Assembly: GCF_020215665.1 (NCBI RefSeq) | Contig: NZ_CP084061.1 | Coordinates: 6,174,501 to 6,238,500 of the forward strand | Origin: Blautia parvula | Lineage (GTDB): Bacteria > Bacillota > Clostridia > Lachnospirales > Lachnospiraceae | Length of the DNA: 64,000 bases | Reading direction: 5' to 3' | In this document: in pieces, positions 28,257-36,239 of the stretch | Position numbering within the stretch: the first letter of the stretch is position 1 | Layout: every line of letters starts with the position of its first letter | The notes under the pieces: model-generated | Told to the model about the DNA's origin: nothing | Database searches by the model: none | What the model saw: the letters and a program-made list of their open reading frames with translations, nothing else | Made by a program: the position numbers and the translations under genes

Positions 28257-30632
28257 ATGAGCGGAATCAATGAAAAGCTGGAAGCAAGGCCGATGGCCAG
28301 AAAAGAAAGCATTATTCAGGGGGAAAACTACAGAATCACAGTTCTGACGGAATCTCTTCTGCGTCTGGAATACAGCAGAGACGGAAGTTTTGAGGACAGG
28401 GCAACCCAGACAGTTCTCAACCGGGATTTTCCGGTGCCTGTATTCAAGGTGTCAGAGACAGAGGGGGAACTGAAAATCTTTACCAGTGCCCTGGAGCTTA
28501 CCTACAACAAACAGGAATTTGCCCCAAACGGTCTTTTTATCAAAGTGACAGGCGGAAAATCCAATGAGACGAACTGGCATTATAAGGACCCTGTAAAAGA
28601 TCTGGGAGGAACAGCACGCACTCTGGACGAGGCGGACGGGGCTATTCCTCTGGAAAGCGGTGTGGTGTCGAGAAACGGATTTTCCATTGTGGATGACAGC
28701 CGCAGTATGGCAGTTACAGAGGATGGATGGGTGGACTTGCGTCCGGAGGGAAGTATTGATCTCTATTTCTTCGGCTATGGCCACAGGTATCAGGAGGCAG
28801 TAAAGGACCTCTACTATCTCTGCGGCAGAACACCACTGCTGCCCCGATGGGTGTTCGGAAACTGGTGGAGCCGCTATCACAGATACACAGAGCAGGAATA
28901 CAAGGAGCTGATGGAGCGTTTTGAGCGGGAGCGGATTCCCTTCTCAGTGGCCGTTGTGGATATGGACTGGCATCTGGTGGATATTGATCCGAAATACGGA
29001 AGCGGCTGGACCGGATATACCTGGAACCGTGAGTTTTTCCCGGACCCAAAAGAGTTTATGGACTGGCTTCACAGCAGAAATATGAAGATCACACTGAATG
29101 TACATCCTGCGGACGGGGTACGTGCCTATGAGGAGGCCTACGAGCGGGTGGCGAAACGTATGGGAATAGATCCAAAAAGCGGGGAGCCGGTGCCGTTTGA
29201 TGTGACGGACAGGCATTTTCTGGAGGTGTACTTTGAGGAGCTGCATCATCCTCTGGAGGACGAGGGCGTTGATTTCTGGTGGCTGGACTGGCAGCAGGGA
29301 ACCGTCACAAAGATTCCGGGACTGGATCCGCTTTGGATGCTGAACCATTTTCATTATCTGGACAGTGCCAGGAGAGGAAAACGGCGTCTCACCTTTTCCA
29401 GATATGCCGGAATCGGAAGCCACAGATACCCCATCGGATTTTCCGGTGATACGGTTATTTCCTGGGAGAGCCTGAGATTCCAGCCCTACTTTACCGCAAC
29501 TGCCAGCAATGCAGGATATGGGTGGTGGAGCCACGACATCGGAGGCCATATGCACGGGGTTCGCGATGATGAGATGACTGCCCGATGGGTGCAGTTAGGT
29601 GTATTTTCACCGCTGAACCGCCTGCACAGCACGGATAATCCTTTCAATGGCAAGGAACCATGGAAATATAACAAGATCACGCAGAGCGTCATGGAAGAAT
29701 TTCTTCGCCTGCGCCATAAATTAGTGCCGTATCTGTACACCATGAACCGTTACGCCAGCAGGGACGGCCAGCCTTTGGTGCGGCCTATGTACTGGCTGGA
29801 GCCGGAGAGGGAGGAGACTTACCATGTGCCGAATGAATATTATTTCGGAACAGAGCTGATCGCAGCACCTATCACAGATCCGGCAGATACCTGCACCTGT
29901 ATGGGATGCGCGAAGGCATGGCTTCCAAAAGGCACCTGGTTTGATTTCTTTAACGGGCGCCGATATGAAGGCGGACGTCTGCTCTCTGTCTATAGATGTG
30001 TGGAGGAGATGCCGGTATTTGTCCGTGCCGGAGGCATTGTGCCCATGCAGGAGCTTCCGGAGCAGATGAATGATCTGAGTAATCCGCAGAATCTGGAGAT
30101 CTGTATCTTCCCGGGAGCTGACGGCAGCTTTTCCCTCTGGGAGGATGAGGGGGATTCACCGGAGGATGCAGATGAAAACTGGGTCTGCACAGAGCTGACA
30201 CAGAAAAACGGGGAGAGTTTCCTGATCTCTGCCGCGAAAGGAAATATTTCCGTGCTGCCTGAGAGAAGGACATGGACACTGCGCTTTAAAGGCGTGGAAA
30301 ATGCTGCTGCAGAGGTGCTGGCAGACGGACAGGCCATGGAAGCAGTGCAGTCCTATGATGCCGATACACGAACCCTTACGGTCAGGGCAGAGGAAGTACC
30401 GGTGACAAGTGAGATTAAAGTCCGGTTTATAAAAGGGCTCATGATGGCTGAAAAGGATATGACAGGAAGTGTATATGAGATCCTGGAGCGTGCGCAGATT
30501 GCCTATGATGTAAAAGAGGCTGTGCTGAAAACCGTGGAGGAGCTGGGTGAGAGAGCAGTTCCGGCCCTTTTTGCCATGGAGCTGGAGGAACCGCTGCTGT
30601 GTGCGGTTACAGAAGTGCTGACCGCCTGCTGA
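28257..30632 (+). CDS. Glycoside hydrolase family 31 (alpha-glucosidase/alpha-xylosidase type)
   Basis: A 791-residue enzyme without a signal peptide, so cytoplasmic. A beta-sandwich N-domain (to about 200) leads to a (beta/alpha)8 barrel. The barrel contains VVDMDWH, FWWLDWQQGT (about 341-350, with the probable nucleophile Asp), IGFSGDTVISWESL (about 398-411, with the acid/base Asp) and GYWWSHDIGGH-like WWSHDIGGHMHG. C-terminal beta domains and a helical tail follow. The WLDWQQG form replaces the WNDMNE of typical alpha-glucosidases and marks a distinct GH31 subgroup. It should cleave terminal alpha-linked glucose or xylose from imported oligosaccharides. ATG 28257 is chosen for the AGGAGAGG before it; the frame to 28170 lacks one. 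Confidence 0.9.
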   Translation: MSGINEKLEARPMARKESIIQGENYRITVLTESLLRLEYSRDGSFEDRATQTVLNRDFPVPVFKVSETEGELKIFTSALELTYNKQEFAPNGLFIKVTGGKSNETNWHYKDPVKDLGGTARTLDEADGAIPLESGVVSRNGFSIVDDSRSMAVTEDGWVDLRPEGSIDLYFFGYGHRYQEAVKDLYYLCGRTPLLPRWVFGNWWSRYHRYTEQEYKELMERFERERIPFSVAVVDMDWHLVDIDPKYGSGWTGYTWNREFFPDPKEFMDWLHSRNMKITLNVHPADGVRAYEEAYERVAKRMGIDPKSGEPVPFDVTDRHFLEVYFEELHHPLEDEGVDFWWLDWQQGTVTKIPGLDPLWMLNHFHYLDSARRGKRRLTFSRYAGIGSHRYPIGFSGDTVISWESLRFQPYFTATASNAGYGWWSHDIGGHMHGVRDDEMTARWVQLGVFSPLNRLHSTDNPFNGKEPWKYNKITQSVMEEFLRLRHKLVPYLYTMNRYASRDGQPLVRPMYWLEPEREETYHVPNEYYFGTELIAAPITDPADTCTCMGCAKAWLPKGTWFDFFNGRRYEGGRLLSVYRCVEEMPVFVRAGGIVPMQELPEQMNDLSNPQNLEICIFPGADGSFSLWEDEGDSPEDADENWVCTELTQKNGESFLISAAKGNISVLPERRTWTLRFKGVENAAAEVLADGQAMEAVQSYDADTRTLTVRAEEVPVTSEIKVRFIKGLMMAEKDMTGSVYEILERAQIAYDVKEAVLKTVEELGERAVPALFAMELEEPLLCAVTEVLTAC

Positions 30633-30653
30633 GAAGAAATTTTTTAAAAAGAC

Positions 30654-30701
30654 AGAAGAGCTGCTGTGCAGGAATTTATCCTGTACGGCAGCTCTTCTTT
30701 A
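30654..30701. terminator. Bidirectional terminator between convergent genes
   Basis: AGAAGAGCTGC (30654-30664) opens a 19-bp, nearly perfect stem closed by GCAGCTCTTCT ending at 30698, then TTTAT. It serves the GH31 gene and the minus-strand hydrolase gene. Confidence 0.82.
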
Positions 30702-31655
30702 TATGATATATTTGTCCAGAAATCTGTCCACGGTACGGAAATACAGTTTGGGGTCAGTGGCACAGGACAGCGCATGTCCGGCACCGTCCACAACCAGCTT
30801 TTCCTTTTCGCATTTGGCCGCGTGGTACAGCTTGTTCAGCATGTAGAAGGGAACAAAGGTGTCCTTTGAGCCGTGAATGAAGAGGATGGGGCGGTTGCAT
30901 TTTGCCACCTGCCGTATGGCACTGGCTTCCTTGAAGGAAAAACCGTAACGAATTCTGGAGGCCAGGGAGGACAGGTACAAAAAGGGGAAGGGCGGCAGGT
31001 GGAAATAATTGTGGATCTGCACGCTGAATTCTTCCCAGACACTGGTGTATCCGCAGTCCTCGATCACAGCCTTTACATTGGACGGAAGATTTTCGCCGGA
31101 AGTCATCATTACTGTTGCTGCGCCCATGGAAATGCCCATCAGGACTATCTGGGCCTTGGGGTCCTTTTGGCGGAGAAAGTCAATCCACTCCAGCACATCT
31201 TTTCTCTCCTGCCATCCCATACCGATGTATTTGCCTTCGCTGTCCCCGTGTCCTCTGGCATCGGGAAGAAGCACGGAATATCCTCTGTGCCAGAAGTGTC
31301 TGGCATACATGCCCAGCTCACAGCAGTTGTTGCGGTAGCCGTGGCATAGGATCACATAGCGTGTGCTTCCCGCCTGGATGGAGGGGAGAAACAGCCCGTT
31401 CAGCTTCATGCCGTCCCGGTTGATCAGAGTGACTGAGGAAGCTTCTTTCCGGATCCATTCCTTGCCTGGACGCAGGAAATCGCCCAGCGGATCAGGCTTG
31501 TCTGTATTTTTCCGCTCCGTCCGGTACATGGGAAATGTGCGGGAGAGGGCAAAACGCCTCAGAAAACTGGTGAGCACATAGGAGGCCCCTATACAGACAC
31601 CTGCCCCTGCGACCGCGGCATGTTTTAAAGTTTTGGAAGATAATTTTTCCTTCAT
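30699..31655 (-). CDS. Alpha/beta-hydrolase, membrane-anchored
   Basis: A 318-residue protein with an N-terminal membrane segment (about 12-33) and a serine hydrolase fold outside. LCHGYRNN is the oxyanion region, GISMG (about 174-178) holds the nucleophile Ser, GSKDTFVP the Asp and GAGHALS the His, so the triad is complete. It resembles the widespread BEM46/YqkD-type family of unknown substrate. It is the last gene of its strand block, 98 bases downstream of the aldo-keto reductase gene, and could be read together with it. Confidence 0.85.
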   Translation of the reverse strand: MKEKLSSKTLKHAAVAGAGVCIGASYVLTSFLRRFALSRTFPMYRTERKNTDKPDPLGDFLRPGKEWIRKEASSVTLINRDGMKLNGLFLPSIQAGSTRYVILCHGYRNNCCELGMYARHFWHRGYSVLLPDARGHGDSEGKYIGMGWQERKDVLEWIDFLRQKDPKAQIVLMGISMGAATVMMTSGENLPSNVKAVIEDCGYTSVWEEFSVQIHNYFHLPPFPFLYLSSLASRIRYGFSFKEASAIRQVAKCNRPILFIHGSKDTFVPFYMLNKLYHAAKCEKEKLVVDGAGHALSCATDPKLYFRTVDRFLDKYII

Positions 31656-31753
31656 AGTATTATCAATACTCCTTTTCTCTTTCCGGCGTTTACAGTATAT
31701 GAAAATCAGGAGGTGATTATTCGGTCAGGTCTGTGCATTGACTGTATAAAAAA

Positions 31754-32878
31754 TCAAAGATTCTCCATGGCTTCCTTAACGCGTTCCAGATCGTCGCGGA
31801 TGGACATGGCCTGGGGACAGACTTCCTCACATTTGCCGCATTTCTGGCAGTGGTCAGCCCGGGCATCTTCTTCCAGGTCATTAAAGTAGGCACGTTTGGC
31901 CTGTTCTTTATTTTCATACATGGACAAATCATTCCAGATGCGGAAATTCTGGGGGATGTTCACGCCAAAGGGACATGGCATACAGTATGCACATCCGGTA
32001 CAGCCGTTTTTGGTGCGCTGTTTGATGGCAGTGGCAACATCAGCTACGATTTCCTTTTCCTGCAGGGAAAGCGGCGTAAAGTTCTCAAATGTGCTCAGGT
32101 TGTCCTCCACCTGTTCCATAGTGGTCATACCGCTTAAAACTACTTTTACATTGGGTTTGCTTGCCACCCAGCGAAGCGCCCAGGAGGAAATGCTGGCATT
32201 TGGTTTGTAATCCTTGAATGGTTCTGTGACGGAATCCGGCAGAGTGGCGAGAGAGCCGCCCTTGACAGGCTCCATGATCACCAGAGGGATACCCAGCTCC
32301 TGTGTCAGCTCGTAGCCTTTGTCACCGGCCTGTATGTCTGTGTCCACGTAGTTGTACTGGATCTGACAGAAGTCCCATTTGCGGTAAGTGGCTATGGTTT
32401 TAAAGGTTTCAAAATCATCGTGGAAGGAGAAGCCGAAAAACTTGATCTTTCCTTCTTTTTTCAGCTCTTCCATATAAGGGATGATACCCAGATTCAGGAC
32501 ATTCTGCCATTTTTCTTTGTCCAGGCAGTGAAGCAGGTAGAAGTCCACATAATCCACATCCAGACGGTCAAGCTGTTCCTGGAAAATACGTTTTGCGTCA
32601 TCCAGGGTTTTTACATTCCATACGGGCAGTTTGGTTGCCAGATAGAAGCTTTTGCGGTCGTATTTTTTCAGGACTTTTCCTACAAAGGGTTCGCTGTCGC
32701 CGTTGTGGTATGGATAGGCTGTGTCTATGTAGGTGACTCCGGCCTTAAGTGCGCGGTCCAGCATTCTCTCAGCTTCCGCCTCGTCGATATTTCCGTCAGG
32801 TGTCTGCGGAAAGCGCATGCAGCCAAAGCCCAGAAGGGACGGAGATACGCCCAGATTTTCAAATTTACGGTATTCCAT
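31754..32878 (-). CDS. Aldo/keto reductase with C-terminal 4Fe-4S domain
   Basis: A 374-residue protein: AKR barrel (about 1-270) with catalytic residues in YIDTAYPYH (Asp, Tyr), LATKLP (Lys) and FYLLHCL (His), then a ferredoxin-like region with CTGCAYCMPCPFG and CQKCGKCEEVCPQ (about 285-360). This fusion is common in anaerobes and is thought to couple carbonyl reduction to ferredoxin. The start MEYRKFENLG at 32878 has GAGGAGG eight bases upstream; the longer frame does not. Substrate unknown. Confidence 0.9.
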   Translation of the reverse strand: MEYRKFENLGVSPSLLGFGCMRFPQTPDGNIDEAEAERMLDRALKAGVTYIDTAYPYHNGDSEPFVGKVLKKYDRKSFYLATKLPVWNVKTLDDAKRIFQEQLDRLDVDYVDFYLLHCLDKEKWQNVLNLGIIPYMEELKKEGKIKFFGFSFHDDFETFKTIATYRKWDFCQIQYNYVDTDIQAGDKGYELTQELGIPLVIMEPVKGGSLATLPDSVTEPFKDYKPNASISSWALRWVASKPNVKVVLSGMTTMEQVEDNLSTFENFTPLSLQEKEIVADVATAIKQRTKNGCTGCAYCMPCPFGVNIPQNFRIWNDLSMYENKEQAKRAYFNDLEEDARADHCQKCGKCEEVCPQAMSIRDDLERVKEAMENL

Positions 32879-32931
32879 AGTGTAAAACCTCCTCGTTTCA
32901 GTCAAAATGGTTTCATTAGTAGCTGATATCT

Positions 32932-32961
32932 ATTTTATCATTCTATGCAGGGGAATGACAA
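32932..32961 (-). promoter_or_regulatory. Promoter of the aldo/keto reductase gene
   Basis: On the minus strand TTGTCA (32961-32956), an 18-base spacer and TAAAAT (32937-32932), about 55 bases before the start codon. Confidence 0.55.
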
Positions 32962-33135
32962 GAGATTTCCTGAATTATTAGGGGTTTTTCGTGGAAATGT
33001 GTGAAAAAATAAAGTATACTGAACTTAATGGCCAGAATGCGCAGGAATGTCCCAAAAAGGAGGGGCAGCCCAGGCACGTACCGCCTGGGAAAGCGCATGG
33101 AAGAACAGGAATTACGGGAGAAAAGGAGAGAAATT

Positions 33136-34320
33136 ATGCAGGAATTTATTTATTACGCACCTACAGAAGTAGTGTTTGGAAAAGACGCGGAGAAGAAAAC
33201 AGCAGAGGAAGTAAAAAAATGGGGCGGGAACAGGGTACTCCTTGTCTATGGCGGAGGCAGTGTGAAAAGAAGCGGGCTGCTTGACAGGATCGAAGCGGAA
33301 CTTGAGAGGGCGGGGATCGCCTTCAAAGAGTGGGGCGGGGTGAAACCAAACCCGCGGCTGTCCTTTGCACAGGCAGGTGTGGAGGCTGCGGTTTCCTTTG
33401 GAGCAGACTTTATTCTGGCTGTGGGCGGGGGAAGCTCCATTGACACGGCAAAAGGGATCGCACACGGGACGGCGAATCCGGGAACTGCGCTCTGGGATAT
33501 CTGGACACAGAAAGTGCCTCTGACAAAGAGCCTTCCTGTGGGAGTGGTTCTGACCATTGCGGCAGCGGGAAGTGAGATGAGTGATTCCGCGGTGCTGACA
33601 AATGAGGCCATTGGAAGGAAGCAGGGACTGAGTACGGATTTTAACCGGGTGAAATTTGCCATTATGAATCCGGAGCTTACCTACACGCTGCCAAAATATC
33701 AGGTGACATGCGGAATCGTGGATATTATGATGCATACCCTGGACCGGTATTTTACCCATACAAAGGGAAATCAGATGACAGACGAGATTGCGGAGGCGCT
33801 GTTGCGGACTGTCATTGAAAACGGGAGAAAGGCGTGGAAGGACCAGACGGATTACGAGGCCATGAGTGAGCTGATGTGGTGCAGCAGTCTTTCCCATAAT
33901 GGAATTACGGGGCTTGGAGCGGAAAAAGATTTTGCACCCCATAAGATCGGACATGAGCTCAGCGCAAAATACGATGTGGCACACGGAGCCAGCCTGTCTG
34001 CTGTCTGGGAGTCCTGGGCACTGTATGTGTATATGGAGGAGCCGGGGCGGTTTGCGCAGTATGGAAGAAAGGTGTGGGGTGTGCAGGCGGAAGATGATGT
34101 GGCTGCTGCGAGAGAAGGGATAAGAAAAACGGTGGAATATTTCAGGGAACTGGGAATGCCGGTTTGTTTGGGAGAACTGGAGGCCGGGGTGCTGACGGAA
34201 GAAGAACTGGTGGATATGGCTGAGAGGGCAACGGGGAAGGATACGTTTACGGTGGCGAAGTTTAGGGAGCTGCATCAGAGGGATGTGTATGAAATATTGA
34301 AAGGGGCGAATCATTTGTGA
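33136..34320 (+). CDS. Iron-containing alcohol dehydrogenase (butanol dehydrogenase type)
   Basis: A 394-residue cytoplasmic NAD(P)H-dependent dehydrogenase. The nucleotide site is GGGSVKRSG and AVGGGSSIDTAKG (about 95-107); metal ligands lie in VDIMMHTLDRYF, HELSAKYDVAHGAS and nearby His residues. It resembles BdhA/YqhD enzymes that reduce aldehydes to alcohols and re-oxidise NAD(P)H during fermentation. The start at 33136 follows AAAAGGAGAG; a longer frame from 33028 runs through the leader and does not look like protein. A TATACT box near 33016 may be the -10. Confidence 0.9.
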   Translation: MQEFIYYAPTEVVFGKDAEKKTAEEVKKWGGNRVLLVYGGGSVKRSGLLDRIEAELERAGIAFKEWGGVKPNPRLSFAQAGVEAAVSFGADFILAVGGGSSIDTAKGIAHGTANPGTALWDIWTQKVPLTKSLPVGVVLTIAAAGSEMSDSAVLTNEAIGRKQGLSTDFNRVKFAIMNPELTYTLPKYQVTCGIVDIMMHTLDRYFTHTKGNQMTDEIAEALLRTVIENGRKAWKDQTDYEAMSELMWCSSLSHNGITGLGAEKDFAPHKIGHELSAKYDVAHGASLSAVWESWALYVYMEEPGRFAQYGRKVWGVQAEDDVAAAREGIRKTVEYFRELGMPVCLGELEAGVLTEEELVDMAERATGKDTFTVAKFRELHQRDVYEILKGANHL

Positions 34321-34366
34321 GTTGAAAATGCGGACGGGCCGGGAGAAAAAACTTTTGAATACATAG

Positions 34367-34395
34367 TTGACATATGCTAATAACATGAGTATAAT
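34367..34395 (+). promoter_or_regulatory. Consensus promoter of the DUF134-NifX gene
   Basis: TTGACA (34367-34372), 17 bases, TATAAT (34390-34395). The spacer and downstream flank are covered by an inverted repeat (see next entry). Confidence 0.85.
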
Positions 34396-34405
34396 AAGCA
34401 TATGT
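34370..34405. promoter_or_regulatory. Operator-like inverted repeat over the promoter
   Basis: ACATATGCT (34370-34378) and AGCATATGT (34397-34405) are perfect 9-bp inverted arms that enclose the -10. A dimeric repressor bound here would block polymerase. Since the protein it drives has a DUF134 (sigma-region-4-like) DNA-binding domain, self-regulation is possible. Confidence 0.6.
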
Positions 34406-34450
34406 TAATAATGAATGCATGAGAAGTGAGAGGCTGCGGGAGGTGGAGAG

Positions 34451-35200
34451 ATGCCGAGGCCGAGTAAGGAAAAGAGGATATGCAGGCTGCCGGGGTGCGG
34501 TTTTTTTGTGCCGGGTGAGGGTGGTCAGCCTACGCATCGGATACGGATGACAGTCGAGGAGTATGAGACGATTCGGCTGATTGATTATATGGGATATACC
34601 CAGGAAGAGTGTGCGGTGCAGATGGAAGTGGGAAGAGCCACTGTCCAGGCGGTCTATACGGAAGCCAGGAAGAAGCTGGCGCGTTTTCTGGTGGAGGCGT
34701 CATCTCTGGAAATCAGCGGCGGGAGCTACAGAATCTGCGGGCAGAGAGAACACCGGCAGAATGCGTGCGTTCAATCATTCAGGAGAGGAGATTCAAACAT
34801 GAAGATTGCAGTGACATATGACAATGGAGAGGTATTTCAGCATTTTGGACACACAGAACAGTTCAAGGTATATGAGGTGGAGGACGGTAAGATCGTATCC
34901 TCTGAAGTGATAGATACCAATGGCAGCGGACATGGTGCCCTGGCCGGATTTCTGAATCAGTGCGGTGCTCAGGTGCTGATCTGCGGAGGTATCGGCGGTG
35001 GCGCAAGGAATGCGCTGGCAGAGGCAGGGATCCAGCTTTATCCCGGAGCATGCGGAGATGCGGATGCCCAGGTGGAGGCATTTCTGGCAGGAAGCCTGAA
35101 TTATGATCCGGATACAGTCTGTGCACATCATGAGCATGAGCACGGAAGCGGCAGCTGCGGTGAGCATTCCCATGAGTGCGGCCATCACTGCGGAAATTAA
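34451..35200 (+). CDS. DUF134 DNA-binding domain fused to NifX/NifB-type metal-cofactor domain
   Basis: A 249-residue protein. Residues about 1-95 are DUF134: Cys-containing start CRLPGCGFF and a helix-turn-helix like sigma region 4 (YTQEECAVQMEVGRATVQ). Residues about 117-225 are a dinitrogenase iron-molybdenum cofactor-type domain (KIAVTYDNGEVFQHFGHTEQ), followed by a His/Cys-rich tail (HHEHEH, CGEHSHECGHHCG) suited to metal binding. GGAGG precedes the ATG. A second good ribosome site (AGGAGAGGAG) stands eight bases before the in-frame ATG at 34799, exactly at the domain joint, so a free NifX-like protein may also be made. There are no nitrogenase genes nearby; a metal-sensing or Fe-S-related role is more likely. 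Confidence 0.88.
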   Translation: MPRPSKEKRICRLPGCGFFVPGEGGQPTHRIRMTVEEYETIRLIDYMGYTQEECAVQMEVGRATVQAVYTEARKKLARFLVEASSLEISGGSYRICGQREHRQNACVQSFRRGDSNMKIAVTYDNGEVFQHFGHTEQFKVYEVEDGKIVSSEVIDTNGSGHGALAGFLNQCGAQVLICGGIGGGARNALAEAGIQLYPGACGDADAQVEAFLAGSLNYDPDTVCAHHEHEHGSGSCGEHSHECGHHCGN

Positions 35201-35223
35201 TTTTATACTCAAAGTCAGGAAAA

Positions 35224-35264
35224 AGGCATCGGCAGGTGAAGGTTCATCTGCGGATGCCTATTTT
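35224..35264 (+). terminator. Terminator of the DUF134-NifX gene
   Basis: AGGCATC (35224-35230) through GATGCCT (35253-35259) form a long stem with regularly spaced single mismatches, followed by ATTTT. Confidence 0.78.
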
Positions 35265-35285
35265 CATGGAATGAAATGCGGTGCT

Positions 35286-35795
35286 TTAATCTTCCAGATT
35301 GCTTTTTATTTCCCCGCACGCTATTTTGCTGCCGGAATCCCCTGAGGGCTGGGTTTTGAAGTCGTCAGGGTTTTCGTGGATCACAACCGTCCGGCCAATG
35401 ATTTCCTCCGGGACGAACCGGTTGGTATAAAACATGGAAAGGGCATAGCCGTCATTTTCAAAGAGCGGAGGCAGATCTCCGGCGTGTTCCGGGTGCGGAC
35501 AATCCTTTGGATTTAAATGGCTGCCGGTCAGTGGGAAATCCCCTTCTGCATTTTCTTCGCAGGAAGAACCTTCATGAATGTGAAAGGCGAAGATTTTTTC
35601 CCGGCAGGCAGCTTCCGATGTGGGAAGTCCGGCAACATCAGCAAGGACAACCGTACCTCCCCACAGCGGGAAAAAGTATACGAAACCTTTGATATGAGGA
35701 TATTTTTTTCCACCGTAAACAAAGGCGTAAGCTTCCGGTGCAGTGGTGATCACCTTTTGCATGGCTTCCAATAATTCCCGGCGCATGAATGTCAT
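35286..35795 (-). CDS. sodC: Cu/Zn superoxide dismutase family protein
   Basis: A 169-residue protein with the ligand set of Cu/Zn SOD: FHIHEG (two Cu His), GSHLNP (bridging His), HPEHAGDLP (Zn ligands) and VVIHEN (last Cu His). No signal peptide is visible, unlike periplasmic SodC of Gram-negatives. The start is the ATG at 35795, which overlaps the stop of cotJC (ATGA); the longer frame would run into cotJC. It was therefore the gene translationally coupled to cotJC and may act on or in the spore coat. The ICE insertion upstream cuts it off from the original cotJ promoter, so it may now be silent or rely on ICE-end transcription. Confidence 0.88.
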   Translation of the reverse strand: MTFMRRELLEAMQKVITTAPEAYAFVYGGKKYPHIKGFVYFFPLWGGTVVLADVAGLPTSEAACREKIFAFHIHEGSSCEENAEGDFPLTGSHLNPKDCPHPEHAGDLPPLFENDGYALSMFYTNRFVPEEIIGRTVVIHENPDDFKTQPSGDSGSKIACGEIKSNLED

Positions 35796-36025
35796 TTGCT
35801 GCAGCCTGAATCGCAGCTGCATTTGGCAGGCATGTCAAAGCTGGGATTGAATGCATAGAAGTTTTTGAAATCCAGTTCTTCCTGAACGGAACGGAGGGTT
35901 TCACCGAAACGCTGGAAATGCACAACTTCTCTTTCACGCAGGAAACGGATGGGGTCCACAACATCCGGATCTCTGATGACACGCAGAATGTTGTCATAAG
36001 TGGTCCGCGCTTTCTGTTCTGCTGC
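35792..36025 (-). pseudogene. cotJC: cotJC, 3' fragment (spore-coat Mn-catalase family)
   Basis: An open frame of 77 residues ending KCSCDSGCSK that matches the C-terminal third of CotJC/manganese catalase (EQKARTTYDNILR, FLREREVVHFQRFGE with metal-site Glu and His, NFYAFNPSFD). It begins at the ICE end with codons GCA GCA GAA. The middle of the same gene lies at 58844-59065, on the other side of the ICE. The stop overlaps the sodC start. With the ICE removed, the frame joins without gain or loss of a base. Confidence 0.92.
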
Positions 36026-36042
36026 AACCTCATAAGAACAAC
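36018..36042 (+). other. attL of the ICE (core TCTGCTGC plus terminal arm)
   Basis: Core TCTGCTGC at 36018-36025, repeated at 58844-58851. The arm TGCAACCTCATAAGAACAAC (36023-36042) is an imperfect inverted copy (16 of 20 bases) of the arm at the other ICE end, as expected for half-sites of a large serine recombinase. Confidence 0.82.
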
Positions 36043-36095
36043 ATAGGCGAAAAGCCTTATAAACACGTTGTTTTTCGTGGTACAGGCTTTCCCTT

Positions 36096-36116
36096 GCTGC
36101 AATTGCATAAGAACAA
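36096..36116 (+). repeat. Second copy of the ICE end arm, 75 bp inside
   Basis: GCTGCAATTGCATAAGAACA at 36096-36115 repeats GCTGCAACCTCATAAGAACA at 36021-36040 in the same direction with three differences. It could be an extra recombinase site or the trace of an older end. Confidence 0.65.
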
Positions 36117-36180
36117 AAACTACATTATATAGAAGATAATACAAACTATCCTGCAAAAATTCCATAGTTTCGATAGACCG

Positions 36181-36208
36181 GACGTTCAGAAATGAGCGTC
36201 TATTTTTT
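36181..36208 (+). terminator. Terminator upstream of the adhesin gene
   Basis: GACGTTCA (36181-36188) pairs with TGAGCGTC (36193-36200), one mismatch, followed by TATTTTTTT. It shields the adhesin gene from outside read-through. Confidence 0.75.
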
Positions 36209-36239
36209 TACCCCAAAATAAAAGGAGGATTTATTTCTT

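Noticed and set aside
33112-34401. A 429-codon minus-strand ORF across the alcohol dehydrogenase gene
   Set aside because: It is antisense to a clear family member, has low-complexity Pro/His/Arg-rich composition and no ribosome site.
35638-36165. A 175-codon minus-strand ORF crossing the ICE left end
   Set aside because: It is in a different frame from cotJC, which is clearly the real coding frame up to the ICE border at 36025.
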